A stretch of 64,000 nucleotides of DNA from the NCBI GenBank assembly GCA_018340375.1, contig JAFFJZ010000001.1:72656001-72720000 (forward strand), read 5' to 3'. The notes beneath the pieces are model-generated. The model had not been told where the DNA came from. It made no database searches and saw only the letters and a list, made by a program, of their open reading frames with translations. This document shows, one piece after another, positions 12,131 to 23,043 of the stretch (positions are counted from its first letter, which is position 1; each line of letters opens with the position of its first letter). Both the position numbers and the translations under genes were made by a program. The DNA is from Gonatopus flavifemur. Its lineage: Eukaryota; Arthropoda; Insecta; Hymenoptera; Dryinidae.

Positions 12131-12848
12131 GTGGTTGTAATATTTAATTTAGTAACGTTAGAAGGTTGGCAAACTTCGTTTCTTCAGAATTTACGCAATT
12201 GCTGGATACATAAATTTCTTTTGGATTATAAATAGAATCAGTACTAGTGTGTTTTTGAAGTCTAAACGTTCATTGAAACGAATTCGTAATCAAATAACGG
12301 AATATTCAGCTGTTCAGGAGCTAAAATGTTGCAACATATTCTGCAAATAATATTTCCAGTCCCAATGAGTCAATTTACAAAGATAAATGACGATAAATCA
12401 TCAGATTTTGTGAGTTTCAATTTTCGTTTCGTTTTTATAAACGATCCAAACTTCAACAATATCTACTAGTTGCATATGATATAAAAACAATTAATGTTTT
12501 TGAACAGTTTGATATAACCGATTTGACAGTGCATTCAACACCGCTTGTATCCCTCCAAAGGTTACTGCGACTCTGAGAGTAACTTTGATAGCATTCACAG
12601 CTACTTCAACATTGAGCCAATACACCGTTTAAACGAACCCTCTAAATTTCTTGGAGTGAAAATACTGCAGGTCCAACAAGGGTGTGATTCCACTCCTGAT
12701 AAGTGAGTTTTCACTCCATAAGAGCGAATTTTCACTTTCTTGGAGCGAGGATTTCACTTTTATGAAAGTAAACCTCAAAAAGTAACCTTGCCTTATGGTA
12801 TTCAAACTAATTGATAACCAATCATTGAACTGATGAAAAATTAACAAT

Positions 12849-13077
12849 ATGGAGAGTGTAGTCCGATTTGCCAAGTAAATAGTCGAGCCTTTTTATTGAA
12901 ACGAGGGTACCCTCTCCACACGTGATGGGTCCGGACGACGAGAATGATAATTTTTCACCACTACGAATTGATGTTAAAATTACCTTGATAATGGGTTGAA
13001 ACAACCCAAAACGTCGGCTCGTAAATTTCAATAAAAAGGCTCGACTATTTACTCGGCAAATCGGACTACACCCAGAC
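12849..13077. mobile_element. Inverted-repeat element between 15-bp direct repeats
   Basis: The left arm (about 12855-12901, GTGTAGTCCGATTTGCC and on through the TTTTTATTGAAA block) is repeated in inverse at 13026-13073 with one mismatch in about 47 bp. The 229-bp unit is flanked by exact copies of TGAAAAATTAACAAT at 12834-12848 and 13078-13092. The centre contains a CGTGATGGGTCCGGACGACG block, more G+C-rich than its flanks. I do not recognise the family. Confidence 0.75.
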
Positions 13078-13183
13078 TGAAAAATTAACAATTTTCTGCA
13101 TCGAAATTGTAATGAAGTTAATAATTTTCATGAGAATTCGGACACTTTTTCTATTATCATTGAATAAAAGTGAATTGCATATC

Positions 13184-13875
13184 CCCAGGTAGCACGCACG
13201 TTCTGAGAATGTTCTGAGAATATACGTTGAGGATATTCGAATATTCTATGGAGATTCTTATTTCGTGCGAATATATTCTACGCACATTCTCAGAATGTTT
13301 GAATGGGACTGTTTCAAATATTCTCAGAATATGATGCCACGGATATTGTGGGAATATTAGAAAAAAATGCTGTTAAAATAAGAATTCCCGTCAATATAAA
13401 CTTCTGTATGTCACCGAAAACTACTTCACAATCAATTTTTTTTATCATTAGACAACTGTAATCATGAATGGTTAACAATATCATGAATTCATATAGATGG
13501 ATGAGCTATGTATGATCGCAACAGGCAATCATAATATATACGATAATTCTCAATATTTTATTACACTTTTGAGGATTATTTTTCACACATGGCACTTTCA
13601 GAGAACATTTGCGATATAAAAATACACCACCATAGATTCATTATTCCCAAAACACAAATCAAAATGATGGATTGTCCAAGGGTCTGTAGCCTGTCAACAA
13701 CATTATCCGCCATTAATGGATTCGTGTCATCACGATATCTGCGCATGCGCTGCTCATCAATCTCCCGACAAACTTTGTACGCATATTGTACGAACGTTCC
13801 TAGAATATTCGGAACAGTCTCATTAAAATGTTCTAAGAATATTCTAAGAATATTTACGAATCTCCTACGCTCTTT
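13184..13875. mobile_element. Class 2 element CCCAGGTAGCAC, copy 1, right end missing
   Basis: It starts CCCAGGTAGCACGCACG and matches the copy starting at 13972 almost base for base through CTACGCT near 13875. There the similarity stops, before the right terminus that copy 2 keeps. Copy 1 lacks the 115-bp foldback found in copy 2, so GTTAACAATAT at 13471-13481 is the unoccupied site. A minus-strand open frame of 113 codons here is paralleled in copy 2, but I recognise no protein family in it. Confidence 0.7.
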
Positions 13876-13971
13876 CCCATGCACAAGACCTGCCGAGACT
13901 CGTCTTGAACAATTCACTGAACTTGGCCCAGGCTTGGGAATGATAAGATCAGGACCCCAGTAGCATCAGAA

Positions 13972-14855
13972 CCCAGGTAGCACATGCACGTTCTGAGAAT
14001 GTTCTGAGAATATACGTTGAGAATATTCGAATATTCTATGGAGATTCTTATTACGTGCGAATATATTGTACGCACATTCTCAGAATGTTTGAATGAGACT
14101 GTTTCAAATATTCTCAGAATATGATGCCATGCATATTGTGGGAATATTAGAAAAAAATGCTGTTAAAATAAAAATTCCCGTCGATATAAACTTTTGCATG
14201 TCACCGAAAACTACTTCACAACCAATTTCTTTGATCATTGAACATCTGTAATCATGAATTGTTACACAGTAAAAAAATTTTCGTCATTGTGTAAAGTGTT
14301 GAAAGTTGTGTGTAGAATGTTGAATATTCTACACACAAAGTTTAACACTTTACACAATGACGAAGAATTTTTTACTGTGCAGCAATATTATGGATTCACA
14401 TGGATGGATGAGATACTTATGATCGCAACAGGCAATCATAATATATACGGCATTCCTCAATATTTTATTACACTTTTAAGCATTATTTTTCACACATGGC
14501 ACTCTCAGAGAACATTTGCGATATCAAAATGCACCTTTCATAAATTCATTATTTCCCAAATACAAATAAAAATAACATATGATCCAAGGGTCTGTAGCCT
14601 GTCAACAATATTATCTGCCATTACGGAATTCATGTCATCACGATAATTGCGCATGCGTTGCTCATCAATCTCCTTACAAACTTTGTACGCATATTGTACG
14701 AACGTTCCTAGAATATTCGGAACAGTCTCATTCAAATATTCTAAGAATCATCTATGGATATTTACGAATCTTCTACGCTTCTTGTGAGAATATCCGATCA
14801 AGTACATTTTACGGATGTTGTGAGAACATTCCCAGAATATTCTGTGTTACATGGG
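13972..14855. mobile_element. Class 2 element CCCAGGTAGCAC, copy 2, both ends present
   Basis: The left end is CCCAGGTAGCACATGCACG and the right end CAGAATATTCTGTGTTACATGGG, inverse at the terminal 12-15 bp and in the following TTCTGAGAATGTTCT region. AA flanks both sides. Copy 2 begins about 96 bp after copy 1 ends, in the same orientation, at an offset of 788 bp. Subtracting the nested 115-bp unit, its length is about 770 bp. The last 75 bp recur alone at 15504-15578. Confidence 0.7.
14265..14379. mobile_element. Near-perfect 115-bp foldback nested in copy 2
   Basis: The left arm CACAGTAAAAAAATTTTCG.. and the right arm ..CGAAGAATTTTTTACTGTG are inverse over about 57 bp each, leaving almost no loop. 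TA precedes it and CAGCAATAT follows. Copy 1 reads GTTAACAATAT at the same place. This fits insertion with a 2-bp TA duplication and two later transitions on the right. Confidence 0.8.
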
Positions 14856-15257
14856 AATGTTGTATACATACTATGCACGTTCATAGTACATTTAGATATA
14901 CTATGATTGTGCATAGTACATATACAACGTTTGCTTGTTACTTGGGGACAAGCTTGGGCCAGTGGTTTTGCCAGGCCCGGTCCAATTCATTCACCAAGCA
15001 TCAACCAATGCTTCTTTGATCGCAGATATGGATGGAAAAAGTAATTGATTCATATTTCAGTCCATGACTTTCTCCCTCAGAATACCGTACATGAATTATC
15101 TCAAAACGATAGAACAAATGTGACAAGACTGGGACAAGCTTGTATGATCATTGGAAAATTTGCGTTCTTTGATATTTCAATCAGTTTTGATTCTATTGTT
15201 GAATTATAATTTTGATCAAAATTCAGTCAATATTTACAAACATTGTGCCGCTCATGT

Positions 15258-15475
15258 GGGCAATATTGGCACAATTGTTCTCAACGAATGCTCGATTTTT
15301 ACACTTGTGCCCAACTTGTACCAAATGTAGTGACCATCTCAAAAATATGAACAAATGTACCATGATTGACTATCGATCGGGAACAACGGGACAATCATAG
15401 AACAATATTGGGCCAATTGTTCTTCACGGAGGTTTGTTTCTGACACATGTGCCAACCTTGGGACAAGCTTGGGTT
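15258..15475. repeat. Imperfect direct repeat, period about 142 bp
   Basis: CAATATTGGCACAATTGTTCTCAACG (from 15261) is echoed by the segment from 15403, followed in each case by an ACA(C/T)..TGTGCCCAACTTG / TGTGCCAACCTTG block about 40 bp later. The two units differ at many positions and look like an old tandem duplication. Confidence 0.5.
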
Positions 15476-15503
15476 TTTTTCAGTCTTGGCAATACCTGCA
15501 TGG

Positions 15504-15578
15504 ATTGTGAGAATATTCGATCAAGTACATTTTACTGATGTTGTGAGGATATTCTCAGAATATTCTGTGTTACATGGG
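15504..15578. mobile_element. Solo right end of the CCCAGGTAGCAC element
   Basis: These 75 bp match 14781-14855 with a handful of differences, from GATTGTGAGAATATTCGATC to the terminal GTTACATGGG. No matching left end is nearby, so it is a truncated copy or the mark of a deletion. Confidence 0.7.
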
Positions 15579-15600
15579 TCGTCCCATCAAGTAGCATCCA

Positions 15601-15879
15601 CACGGAGAGGAAGGTAGTTGTCCCAACTAAATTTTAGCTGGCGTAAATAAAAGTCTAGTTGTCTAAAATATGAATAAAACAATTTATTCAAGGCAAGTAA
15701 GAAGTGTGACTCCTGTGAAGAAGTTTTATTCAGAGTGACTAAATTTCCTAGCTGACTAATTTTCAACTAAACCCTCCCAAGTAACACAAGAAGTTACATG
15801 TCCACATGTCCTGGAACCTTCTCAGAATATTCGAGCACATTCTCAGAACTCCTTGTGTTACTTGGGCTTTTCCTCAGTG
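15601..15879. mobile_element. Class 1 element (CACGGAGAGGAA ends, CA duplication) with a nested class 2 MITE
   Basis: The left end is CACGGAGAGGAAGG and the right end CTTTTCCTCAGTG, with CA on each side. Positions 15615-15693 are repeated in the diverged copy at 6361-6446. The element is interrupted at 15776-15866 by a CCCAAGTAACAC MITE. Without that insertion it is about 186 bp long and non-coding. Confidence 0.75.
15776..15866. mobile_element. 91-bp class 2 MITE CCCAAGTAACACAAG (CT duplication)
   Basis: The 15-bp ends CCCAAGTAACACAAG and CTTGTGTTACTTGGG are perfect inverses. The inside carries CTCAGAATATTCGAGCACATTCTCAGAA, akin to the CCCAGGTAGCAC family. CT lies on both sides, and the paralogue near 6475 has ACCCTTCTGCTCAGTG with a single CT at the equivalent point. 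Confidence 0.8.
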
Positions 15880-16719
15880 CAAACGCATTCTCAGATCAGA
15901 ACAAAAATAACCTCATTATCCGATTAGTGGTCCCAACTAACTAATTCGGCAAAACACATATAATTCACAGCACAGTCCGAAATTTGTATATGCATATGTA
16001 CGAAGCATCTGTATAGTATACTTGCATAATATACATACAGCATTCTGGCGCTACAAGAGACTTTTTCGATTTTTCACCCTCATTTAATTCCCAACATTAT
16101 TGGTTAATTGGTTTGCTGGGAATAGCGTATACGCAACGCTTTGAAATAGATGAGAATATGGATGACTACACTGCTTAATTACATTATGTTCGTATAATAT
16201 CGCTAGTTACTTCATTTTCCACCAATCAATTTCACTTTGAGAGATGTTTTTTTCTCAGGCATGTACTCTTAATCGTGGGAGTAGATATGGCTTTGTGAGT
16301 TCAAATGTGCAGAAACTTATGGATTGTGTTAATATTTTCTCATTTATAAATTCGATGTGAAGGGGGTGGCAGATGCCCGGAGAGAATATTGCATCAAATA
16401 TTGCAATGTACAACCTGATCGAGGTGCCATATCGGTTCCTTCAAGAATAATTATTGTGTGATTGCATAGAATATTTTGTCCATGTGTTGGGGATGTTATA
16501 GGGTGAATATGATATCACTTTACTCATTCACTTCGAGGAGTTTCTTATTGACACCTCATGTTTGAGTCATCGAATGTTCAAACATAGACAGTTCTCATAG
16601 ATTTCAAATATGAGCGTCTTGGGTGGATGATTATTGATGCATTTTTGATGTATTAGGATGAAATTTCATAATATTAATCATCTCCAATCATCACTGATTG
16701 TACTCACACATGGAAATCA

Positions 16720-17176
16720 CACTGTGCAAAAAATCTGCCTTCAAGTTTCATAAAAATATTATGATACTTTTTATATTACACAATCTATCAAATTTCATCG
16801 AATGATAATAATATCATTCTCAATTGGGAGAAATTTTTTCTTAATTCTAATAGGATATTTGTAAATTCAAGAATCAATTTCTCCAATTTCAATAAGAAAT
16901 TCTAATATTTCGTAACTTATATCAAATTTGAGATCTTCATTGAATTGAATATGGGAATATTAACTTCCATAAGAAATTTTCCATTAAATATCGTATTTCC
17001 ATAAAATGTGTTTTTAAAATGAGGAAGAAAATTCTCAACATCCAGAAAAAAATTTTCAACATCAGGAATTACATTATTCAATTAAATATCCTATTATGAA
17101 ATGTAATGAACTTTTTGTGTGGAAAACTTCATAATATTCTGATGGGGCTTAAGGCAAATTTTTTTGTTTTATAGTG
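16720..17176. mobile_element. Class 1 element, CACTGTGCAAAAAATCTGCC family, copy A
   Basis: The left end CACTGTGCAAAAAATCTGCCTT pairs with the right end AAGGCAAATTTTTTTGTTTTATAGTG. The body shares order and wording with 40652-40908 (AAATTTGAGA.CTTCATTGAAT, ATATGGGAATATT, AAGAAAT.TTC.ATTAAAT). The flanks are CA and TG, so a target duplication is not visible for this copy. Confidence 0.65.
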
Positions 17177-17659
17177 TGCAGTATTTGCTTCGTCTTTTTG
17201 TCTCATCCGTTGATGAGGTTATTGCATTATGTATAAGACCTCAACATTTTCAGGATTAGAACAAAGCTCGAAAAAATTCCCCTTATTCTTGTTCTACGAT
17301 TCCAACGAATTTGAATTCCTTTTCATTCTCTTTCCTCGAATTATATTCATAAAGCGAAGGATTAACGGATTGCAGTTTTGTACGTTTCATGCTGCCATGA
17401 TGAAACTAACGATGATGGATGAACAAAAAAAAACCTAATTCTGCACACTGGGAGAAATAATAGTCAATTCTGGAATCACACACATTTGAATAATGTATGA
17501 GAGCAAGAATTACGTACTAAATAAAAATTTTATAGACATTGAACCCACTTCGGAGAAGCGGTGAAGAGAATTCAAGCAAACACAACAATGTTCCATATGC
17601 TATTCGAGTTCGATTCATCAAATCGAGAAGATGAACCAAACCGATGAAGAATGCAGACA

Positions 17660-17902
17660 CACTGAGAAAAAAGATTTGGTTGATATGTTGAACGAAAAAT
17701 TCCAATGAACATAATGTTTCAATCAGGGACTGTAAAGTTATTCACTTTCGTTACTCATTATATATAAAATCTATATAATGAATATATAGTTTGTGTACAA
17801 TATATATATTATTATATACATTTTATATAGAATGAGTAACGAAAGTGAATAACGTTACAGTCCCTGGGTTTCAATGGACATAACAAAACAGGTTCCTCAG
17901 TG
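17660..17902. mobile_element. Class 1 element (CACTGAG / CTCAGTG, CA duplication) hosting a hAT-type MITE
   Basis: CACTGAGAAAAAAGATTTGG at the left and GGTTCCTCAGTG at the right are flanked by CA on both sides. Inverse fragments CCAATGAACATAA and TCAATGGACATAA lie just outside the nested unit at 17724-17867. Removing that unit leaves about 90 bp. Confidence 0.65.
17724..17867. mobile_element. hAT-type MITE with 8-bp duplication GTTTCAAT
   Basis: The ends CAGGGACTGTAA and TTACAGTCCCTG are inverse. The arms run on for about 70 bp through TTATTCACTTTCGTTACTCAT into an AT-rich centre. GTTTCAAT occurs immediately left (17716-17723) and right (17868-17875); one extra G sits at the right junction. 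CAG-type termini with 8-bp duplications are the hallmark of the hAT superfamily. Confidence 0.8.
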
Positions 17903-19008
17903 CAGAGAATACTAGGTTACTCAGATGGATTGCATTCATTCTCAGATTTGCGTTAGCGGATCAAGAGTGAATAATCATCTATATCGTTATTCCAAGCACT
18001 AAAATTTTGGAAACTACATCCCAGTGAGTAGACATAGAATAACAAGATAGGTTCAATGTTTAAAAATTCAAGTGGCTTGCTTTGATGTTGATTTAATTCC
18101 AATATTCTCGGAGAATGGATTTTTAAAACTCGAAACAGTAAATTGGATGAGAACTTCTATGGAGAAATCTTCACTGATCACTCATACGACCGAATCATCT
18201 CAGTGGTTTATCCCTGCAGCAAAATTGTTCCAAAGAAACTTTCTGTCTCGTAAGAAAAATAGAGTAAGCATATCTTCAAAGATAATATTAAAATACTATG
18301 TAACCTGAATTGAATCACTCTGAGCTAGATTTACTGAAGGAACTTGGGTAAACTTTGTTTTTGAAGTAGTTCCATGGAACTGAAGGAGGATATGAATTTG
18401 AAAGAATTCATGTGTGAGAAAAATCCGTCCAAAGTTGAGATTAAGAAAATTTTAATAAAAGTAGATAGGATTCAATATTGATTTTTGATTAACAGGACAG
18501 CGTTGGAGTTCAAGAAAAATGAGTTTACAAATTTATTATCCAAGAAGTCAGTTTATTATTGGAAAAGTTGTTGGAGAAGGTCATCTTCGGTTGAAAGACA
18601 ATCCTTGAGCATGATGGAATCTTCAATCTATCAACTGATTTGAGAAGACTTTCAATATACACTACAAAGGCTTCAGGGAATCGTATTCAATACATTTATA
18701 TATTTCATATCTATATTTTCAAAAGAATATTTTCATATTTCATTAAGATAGATGAGAGGATACATTCACATGTCGTATTCGAGCGAATACGTAATTCATG
18801 CACTGGAAAAAATTTTTGTTCTGGTAACAGAATGTTTGTTGTTTTTGATCAAGAATTCTCATTGCAATTGGATCGACAAAATCCTTTGCTTGAAATAACA
18901 AAAATTCTGTTCAGTTTAAAAGAGTTCGATTATCATAACAAAATATTTTGATGTTAATAACAAAATAATATATACGTTTATAACTGGTATACGTGAATCA
19001 AATATATA
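17903..19008. other. Unique AT-rich sequence
   Basis: No gene recognised. A class 1-like left end CACTGGAAAAAATTTTTG at about 18800 has no partner that I can find. It may be a truncated element. Confidence 0.45.
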
Positions 19009-19133
19009 TCCTAGTAGAAATCACTCTAATGATTCTCTAGCCCGTTACAAGGCCTCAAAAAGCCTTACGAGTTTCTTGTAAGAGCTGAGGGAGGCCTTGT
19101 AAGCTCTTTAAAATGGCTAATTACTTCCGGGCA
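19009..19133. mobile_element. Eroded CCCTAG-family element
   Basis: TCCTAGTAGAAATCACTCTA at the left, then TGATTCTCTAG, followed by an AAGGCCTC..GAGGCCTTG core, matches the intact copy at 23044-23172. The right terminus is degraded near 19120-19133. Confidence 0.6.
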
Positions 19134-19321
19134 GAAAAATTTTATAAAATTGCAATGGACCTCATGTCAGCATTTATTTCTATACAAACTATATAGAATT
19201 TTACGAACAGAATTTCACCAAAAAAATAGAATACAATTTCGGTCGACAATCATTGGCCGAAAATGTGAACCGAGAACCAAAAATATTCTATCAATTATTA
19301 GGATCTTGAATAAGTTCTCGC

Positions 19322-20365
19322 TGTTTTTGGACAAAATAAAAATTTCATTTAAAATATGAGGAACAAAAACGTTTCATTCAAAGTATCGCCCATCACTAGA
19401 GACCACTTCCTCTCATCTTCCTGGCATTATATGAATTCCACGGTGGAAAAACGACATGTCTTTTGAGGCTATCCAAGAATCGACCCATTTTTTAGCTTCT
19501 TCGTAAGAATAAAAAAGTTGGTCAGCTAAGCCATGTGCCATCGAACGGAATGGGTGAACATCAGAAGGGGCTATGTCAGGTGAATACGGCGGGTGCAGTA
19601 GAACTTCCCATCGAAGCGTTTCCAGATAGGTTTTCACTGGTTTTGCAACATGAGGCCGTTTTTATTTTAGGGCTCGACTCAAACGCTTCAATTGAAGTCG
19701 ATAGCGATCCCCCGTGATAATCTCATTCGGTTTGAGCAGCCCATAATAAATTACATCTTGCTGATCCTACCAAATACAGAGAAGAGGCTTCAAACCATGG
19801 TTATTTGGTTTTGCGTACGATGTTGATGCATGGCCAGGCTCACCCCATGATTTTCTACGCTTTGGATTATCATAGTGTATCCATTTTTCATCACCAGTCA
19901 CGATACGATGCAAAAAACCTTCTCTTTTCTGCCGTTGAAGCACTCTTGGCTCCAATTCATACGGCACCCAATGTCCTTGCTTCTGGATCACTCCTAACAT
20001 TTTTAAACGTTTTGAAACACTTGACTCATCAACCTGTAATTATTTTCCAAGTTCTGCTAGCGTCCGAGATCGGTCTCCATCGAGTAATTCCTCCAATTCT
20101 CCGTCTTCAAATTTTTTTGTGTGCACCAGAACGTTCTTTATCCTCAAGTTCAAAATCATTATTTTTGAAGGGTCGAAACCAGTCTCCACATGTCGTATCC
20201 GACAGAGCATTGTCGCCATAAGTTTCAACAAGAATTCTATGTGCGGCAGCTGCAGATTCCTTTTGAATAAAGTCGTGCAATAAAATTCCCCGCAAATACA
20301 CTTTAGTTGGCACTAAAGTAGACATTTCCAAAACTAATAAACAATTACTTTGTCTACACTAAAGT
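19322..20365 (-). mobile_element. Degenerate mariner transposon
   Basis: A minus-strand mariner transposase relic (19374-20325) lies between short eroded ends. Reading inward, these are TGTAGACAAAGTAATTG on the high-coordinate side and TTTGGACAAAATAAAAAT on the low-coordinate side. They share a GACAAA(A/G)TAA core. The exact ends and the TA duplication are not clear. It is one old copy, no longer able to make transposase. Confidence 0.75.
19374..20325 (-). pseudogene. mariner transposase pseudogene
   Basis: The frame opens at an ATG at 20325-20323 (MSTLVPTKVYLRGILLHDF). It runs through the helix-turn-helix part (DTTCGDWFRPFKNNDFELED), the WVPYEL linker motif, TGDEKWIHYD, the DQQDVIYYGLLKPNE region, YSPDIAPSD, and ends YFE-stop at 19374. 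These are the landmarks of the DD34D mariner family. Lesions: a frameshift at an A7 tract (20112-20118), stops at 20040-20042, 19767-19769 (from the Trp before DQQD), 19662-19664 and 19413-19415, an in-frame loss near 19942, and a loss near 19660 that removes the segment with the second catalytic Asp. The first Asp (TGDEKW) and third Asp (APSD) remain. Wording is closest to copies in ants and wasps and to the SETMAR-type mariner domain. Confidence 0.95.
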
Positions 20366-21438
20366 GAACTATCATACGCTGAAATTTCAGGTTAGATACA
20401 GTACTTCCTTGCAAGGAGTACTGTTAGTGCCATCTGTGATGTAACAATGAGAACTTATTCTAGGCCCTGATATATCGATAAATGATGAGGAATATGATGA
20501 TTGTAATATTAGGGGACTTGCCCACATTTTCAACTTGCCTTCAATTCCAAGTTTTCTCCGAAACCAGCAGTCTGCACTTCAATTCTAGTCATTTTCGGCA
20601 AAAATTCCCAGTCGATCTCCGATACATTGACTTTGCTTTAATCTGAATAAAAATGTAGTTCAAGTTTCTTTCATTCCACGAGGACATTTGTGTACCTATC
20701 ATGGATTTCGACTCGAAATTCCAGGTCACTGGTAGTCCATGGTAATCATTGTGGATATTGTTCCGATACTCACGCGTTATACCACCAATTTCAGCACGAT
20801 AGTCTTGTGATCCTTGCGGAATATGGAGAGTAATCAAACGTTTCCTAAAGGATCATTTCATGGTAAAATAGACCATTGCGTAAGGGAATATGCGAGCGGA
20901 AACATTTAGCATGAATATCCCAATACCCACTCTTCAAAACATATTGACTCTTCTGTGATGATTGTAGGAGAGAATGAACAATAATTGGTTCGCTTTTTCC
21001 ATCACAAAGATTGCAAAAGATCAATTTCACTTTTGATGTGGCGATATAAAAGCTCTGTGTACGACTATGATGTGCGAACGAATGAACGGTATCACTTTTT
21101 TATTTCTACAGCAAAGCACGTACGCGGCAATTATGCAAATTCGAATCAGCTTTGCGAATAGATACACTGTAATATGCAAATTTCATAAAACACACTGTAT
21201 ACGGCATACAGACGCAAAATTGAACTCAGACTATCAATCTCATTTGATTTCATTCGCTAGGCAACATCGAGGGGAGATCGAGAATAATAGATTTTAAGTG
21301 AAAAAACAAGTGTTTGATGTTATATGAATAATAAATTTTGTTTGGTTGGAATTAATTGAATTCTGAAAGCGAAGTTATTCTTTTATAGTGGGAAAAAAAT
21401 TAGTTATCCTTACTTGAAATTAATTTCAACGATTAAAT
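20366..21438. other. Unique sequence beside the mariner
   Basis: Two minus-strand open frames of 61 and 82 codons (21030-20845 and 20837-20589) lie end to end in different frames. Their residue composition is fairly protein-like, but I recognise no domain, and an in-frame stop precedes the second. Treated as unassigned. Confidence 0.35.
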
Positions 21439-21530
21439 CCCTGATAGCGATCAGCCCAATAATTCTTAAAAGTTCCTTATAAGGGCCTGGAGAGGCGTAG
21501 AGATTATAACTAGAGTGATTCCAGAAAGGA
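21439..21530. mobile_element. Short CCCTAG-family element
   Basis: CCCTGATAGCGATCAG at the left, an AAGGGCCTGGAGAGGC core, and TAGAGATTATAACTAGAGTGATT at the right follow the plan of the 23044-23172 copy with many substitutions. No matching flank dinucleotide is visible. Confidence 0.55.
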
Positions 21531-23043
21531 ACACTTTTGTCAATTTATGGATAATTAAGTGGGGTGTTGGATCATACAACTACATTCAAATACGCTTCCG
21601 TCGAATCTCGTTGCTGGTATTGATTTGGAGTCAACCTGAGTTTTGTAACCTAAATTTTCATTCATGTCAACGCAAATTCAGCTGAGGAAACTAAATTTAA
21701 ATTACGTGCTCTTCTTTCAGTGTACTACAGTTTTTATCACTGTCTTCCATTCTTTTATTATTCTTCCAACTATATTGAATTCAATATAATTTTGAGAGTA
21801 TTTCCGCTCAGTTAATTATAGAAATCTCTAGTTAAATATGAGGTATCTTTTATTTATAAGCCATAAAGTATCCTATCTGTGGTCGTTACGTTATTTTGCG
21901 ACATCATTCTCATACAATCACTATTCTTGTTATTTATGGTGTTGGTTACAATGTAACGCGTAATGCATCCAACTTTGTGAGTTGGTGGGTGAATCCATAT
22001 AACTCTAATCCCTTCCCTCTTCTTGGCCAGCAATGTTATTATTTACGGATCATGGGCCTCGTTGCACTGCATAATATTCTCGTTTATTTTTCTAACTTGC
22101 TTCCACCTCTACGTTTACCCGGAGTTACCGCTACATTGAGCTGCGGATATATATGATTACAATTTTACTTGGTGCACATGCAAATGTATAACCAGAGCTA
22201 AGCATGTTTTAATTATATGCAGCAGCCGCAGTGAAGGAACGATACTGTTCCGCGTATGCAGTGTGGTCTCCTGATGGCACAACGGTGGTAACTGTAACGA
22301 GCCACTTTCAGAAGCTATGTGTTAATTCGCGGAAGATATGCGACTGAGATTTTTGGACATCACACGTGTAGTGGGATTGTCAGAGATATGATATGTAACG
22401 TATTATTTACTCATCGAACAATCTTCACCGTTGTTACAAAAGTTTCATTTCAACGAGTCATGATACACCAAGCAAGTACAGAATCCAGGGGTTGAATTTC
22501 TTTCCAAATAGTTGAATTCCTGCATTTGTGCATCATGATACGCGTTGGAGGGTGCTTCAGTACAGATATGAACTCAGTTCAATCCTTCAATACTTCGACT
22601 CTGGAATAAGATTTGTGGAAAATAATCACTGATTTGTCATCACAGAAATTCTCTGCAGAGATTTAATTATAGGGAATGTGATACATTCATCCGAGTCACG
22701 CAAATTTCAATTGATATATGTAATTAAGCTCCCCCTTTTATCCCGCTGAATAATCTCGTCAGACACAAAATCGATGAGAAACAAATTTAGTGCTATCGTT
22801 GAAGGTATGATACGTAAGGGTATAATTGTAACGTACGATCATTGAATATTTCATATATTCAGCAGTTTACGGACTAATATACAAATTTAAACAAATATCT
22901 AATAATCATAATAATAGCACAAGGTGATAAGCGTAAGAAACTGAAGAATAAAGGAGTAGGATAAAATAAATAAGAGAATATTTTGAATGTTTGTTTGTAT
23001 CGGGTATCACCAGATTGGAAGTGATGATTTCTCAAGACAATTG
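21531..23043. other. Mostly unique sequence
   Basis: No gene recognised. A CpG-bearing patch at about 22218-22350 (GCAGCAGCCGCAGTGAAGG and following) is less AT-rich than its flanks and could be conserved non-coding DNA; nothing in it is diagnostic. Confidence 0.4.

Noticed and set aside
11589..12140. 183-codon + strand open frame, the longest in the window
   Set aside because: It runs through a pyrimidine-rich tract where stop codons are unlikely. The translation is rich in Leu, Phe, Ser and His with no domain.
20589..21030. Two consecutive minus-strand frames as one frameshifted gene
   Set aside because: The frames differ, an in-frame stop precedes the second, and I recognise no family across the join.
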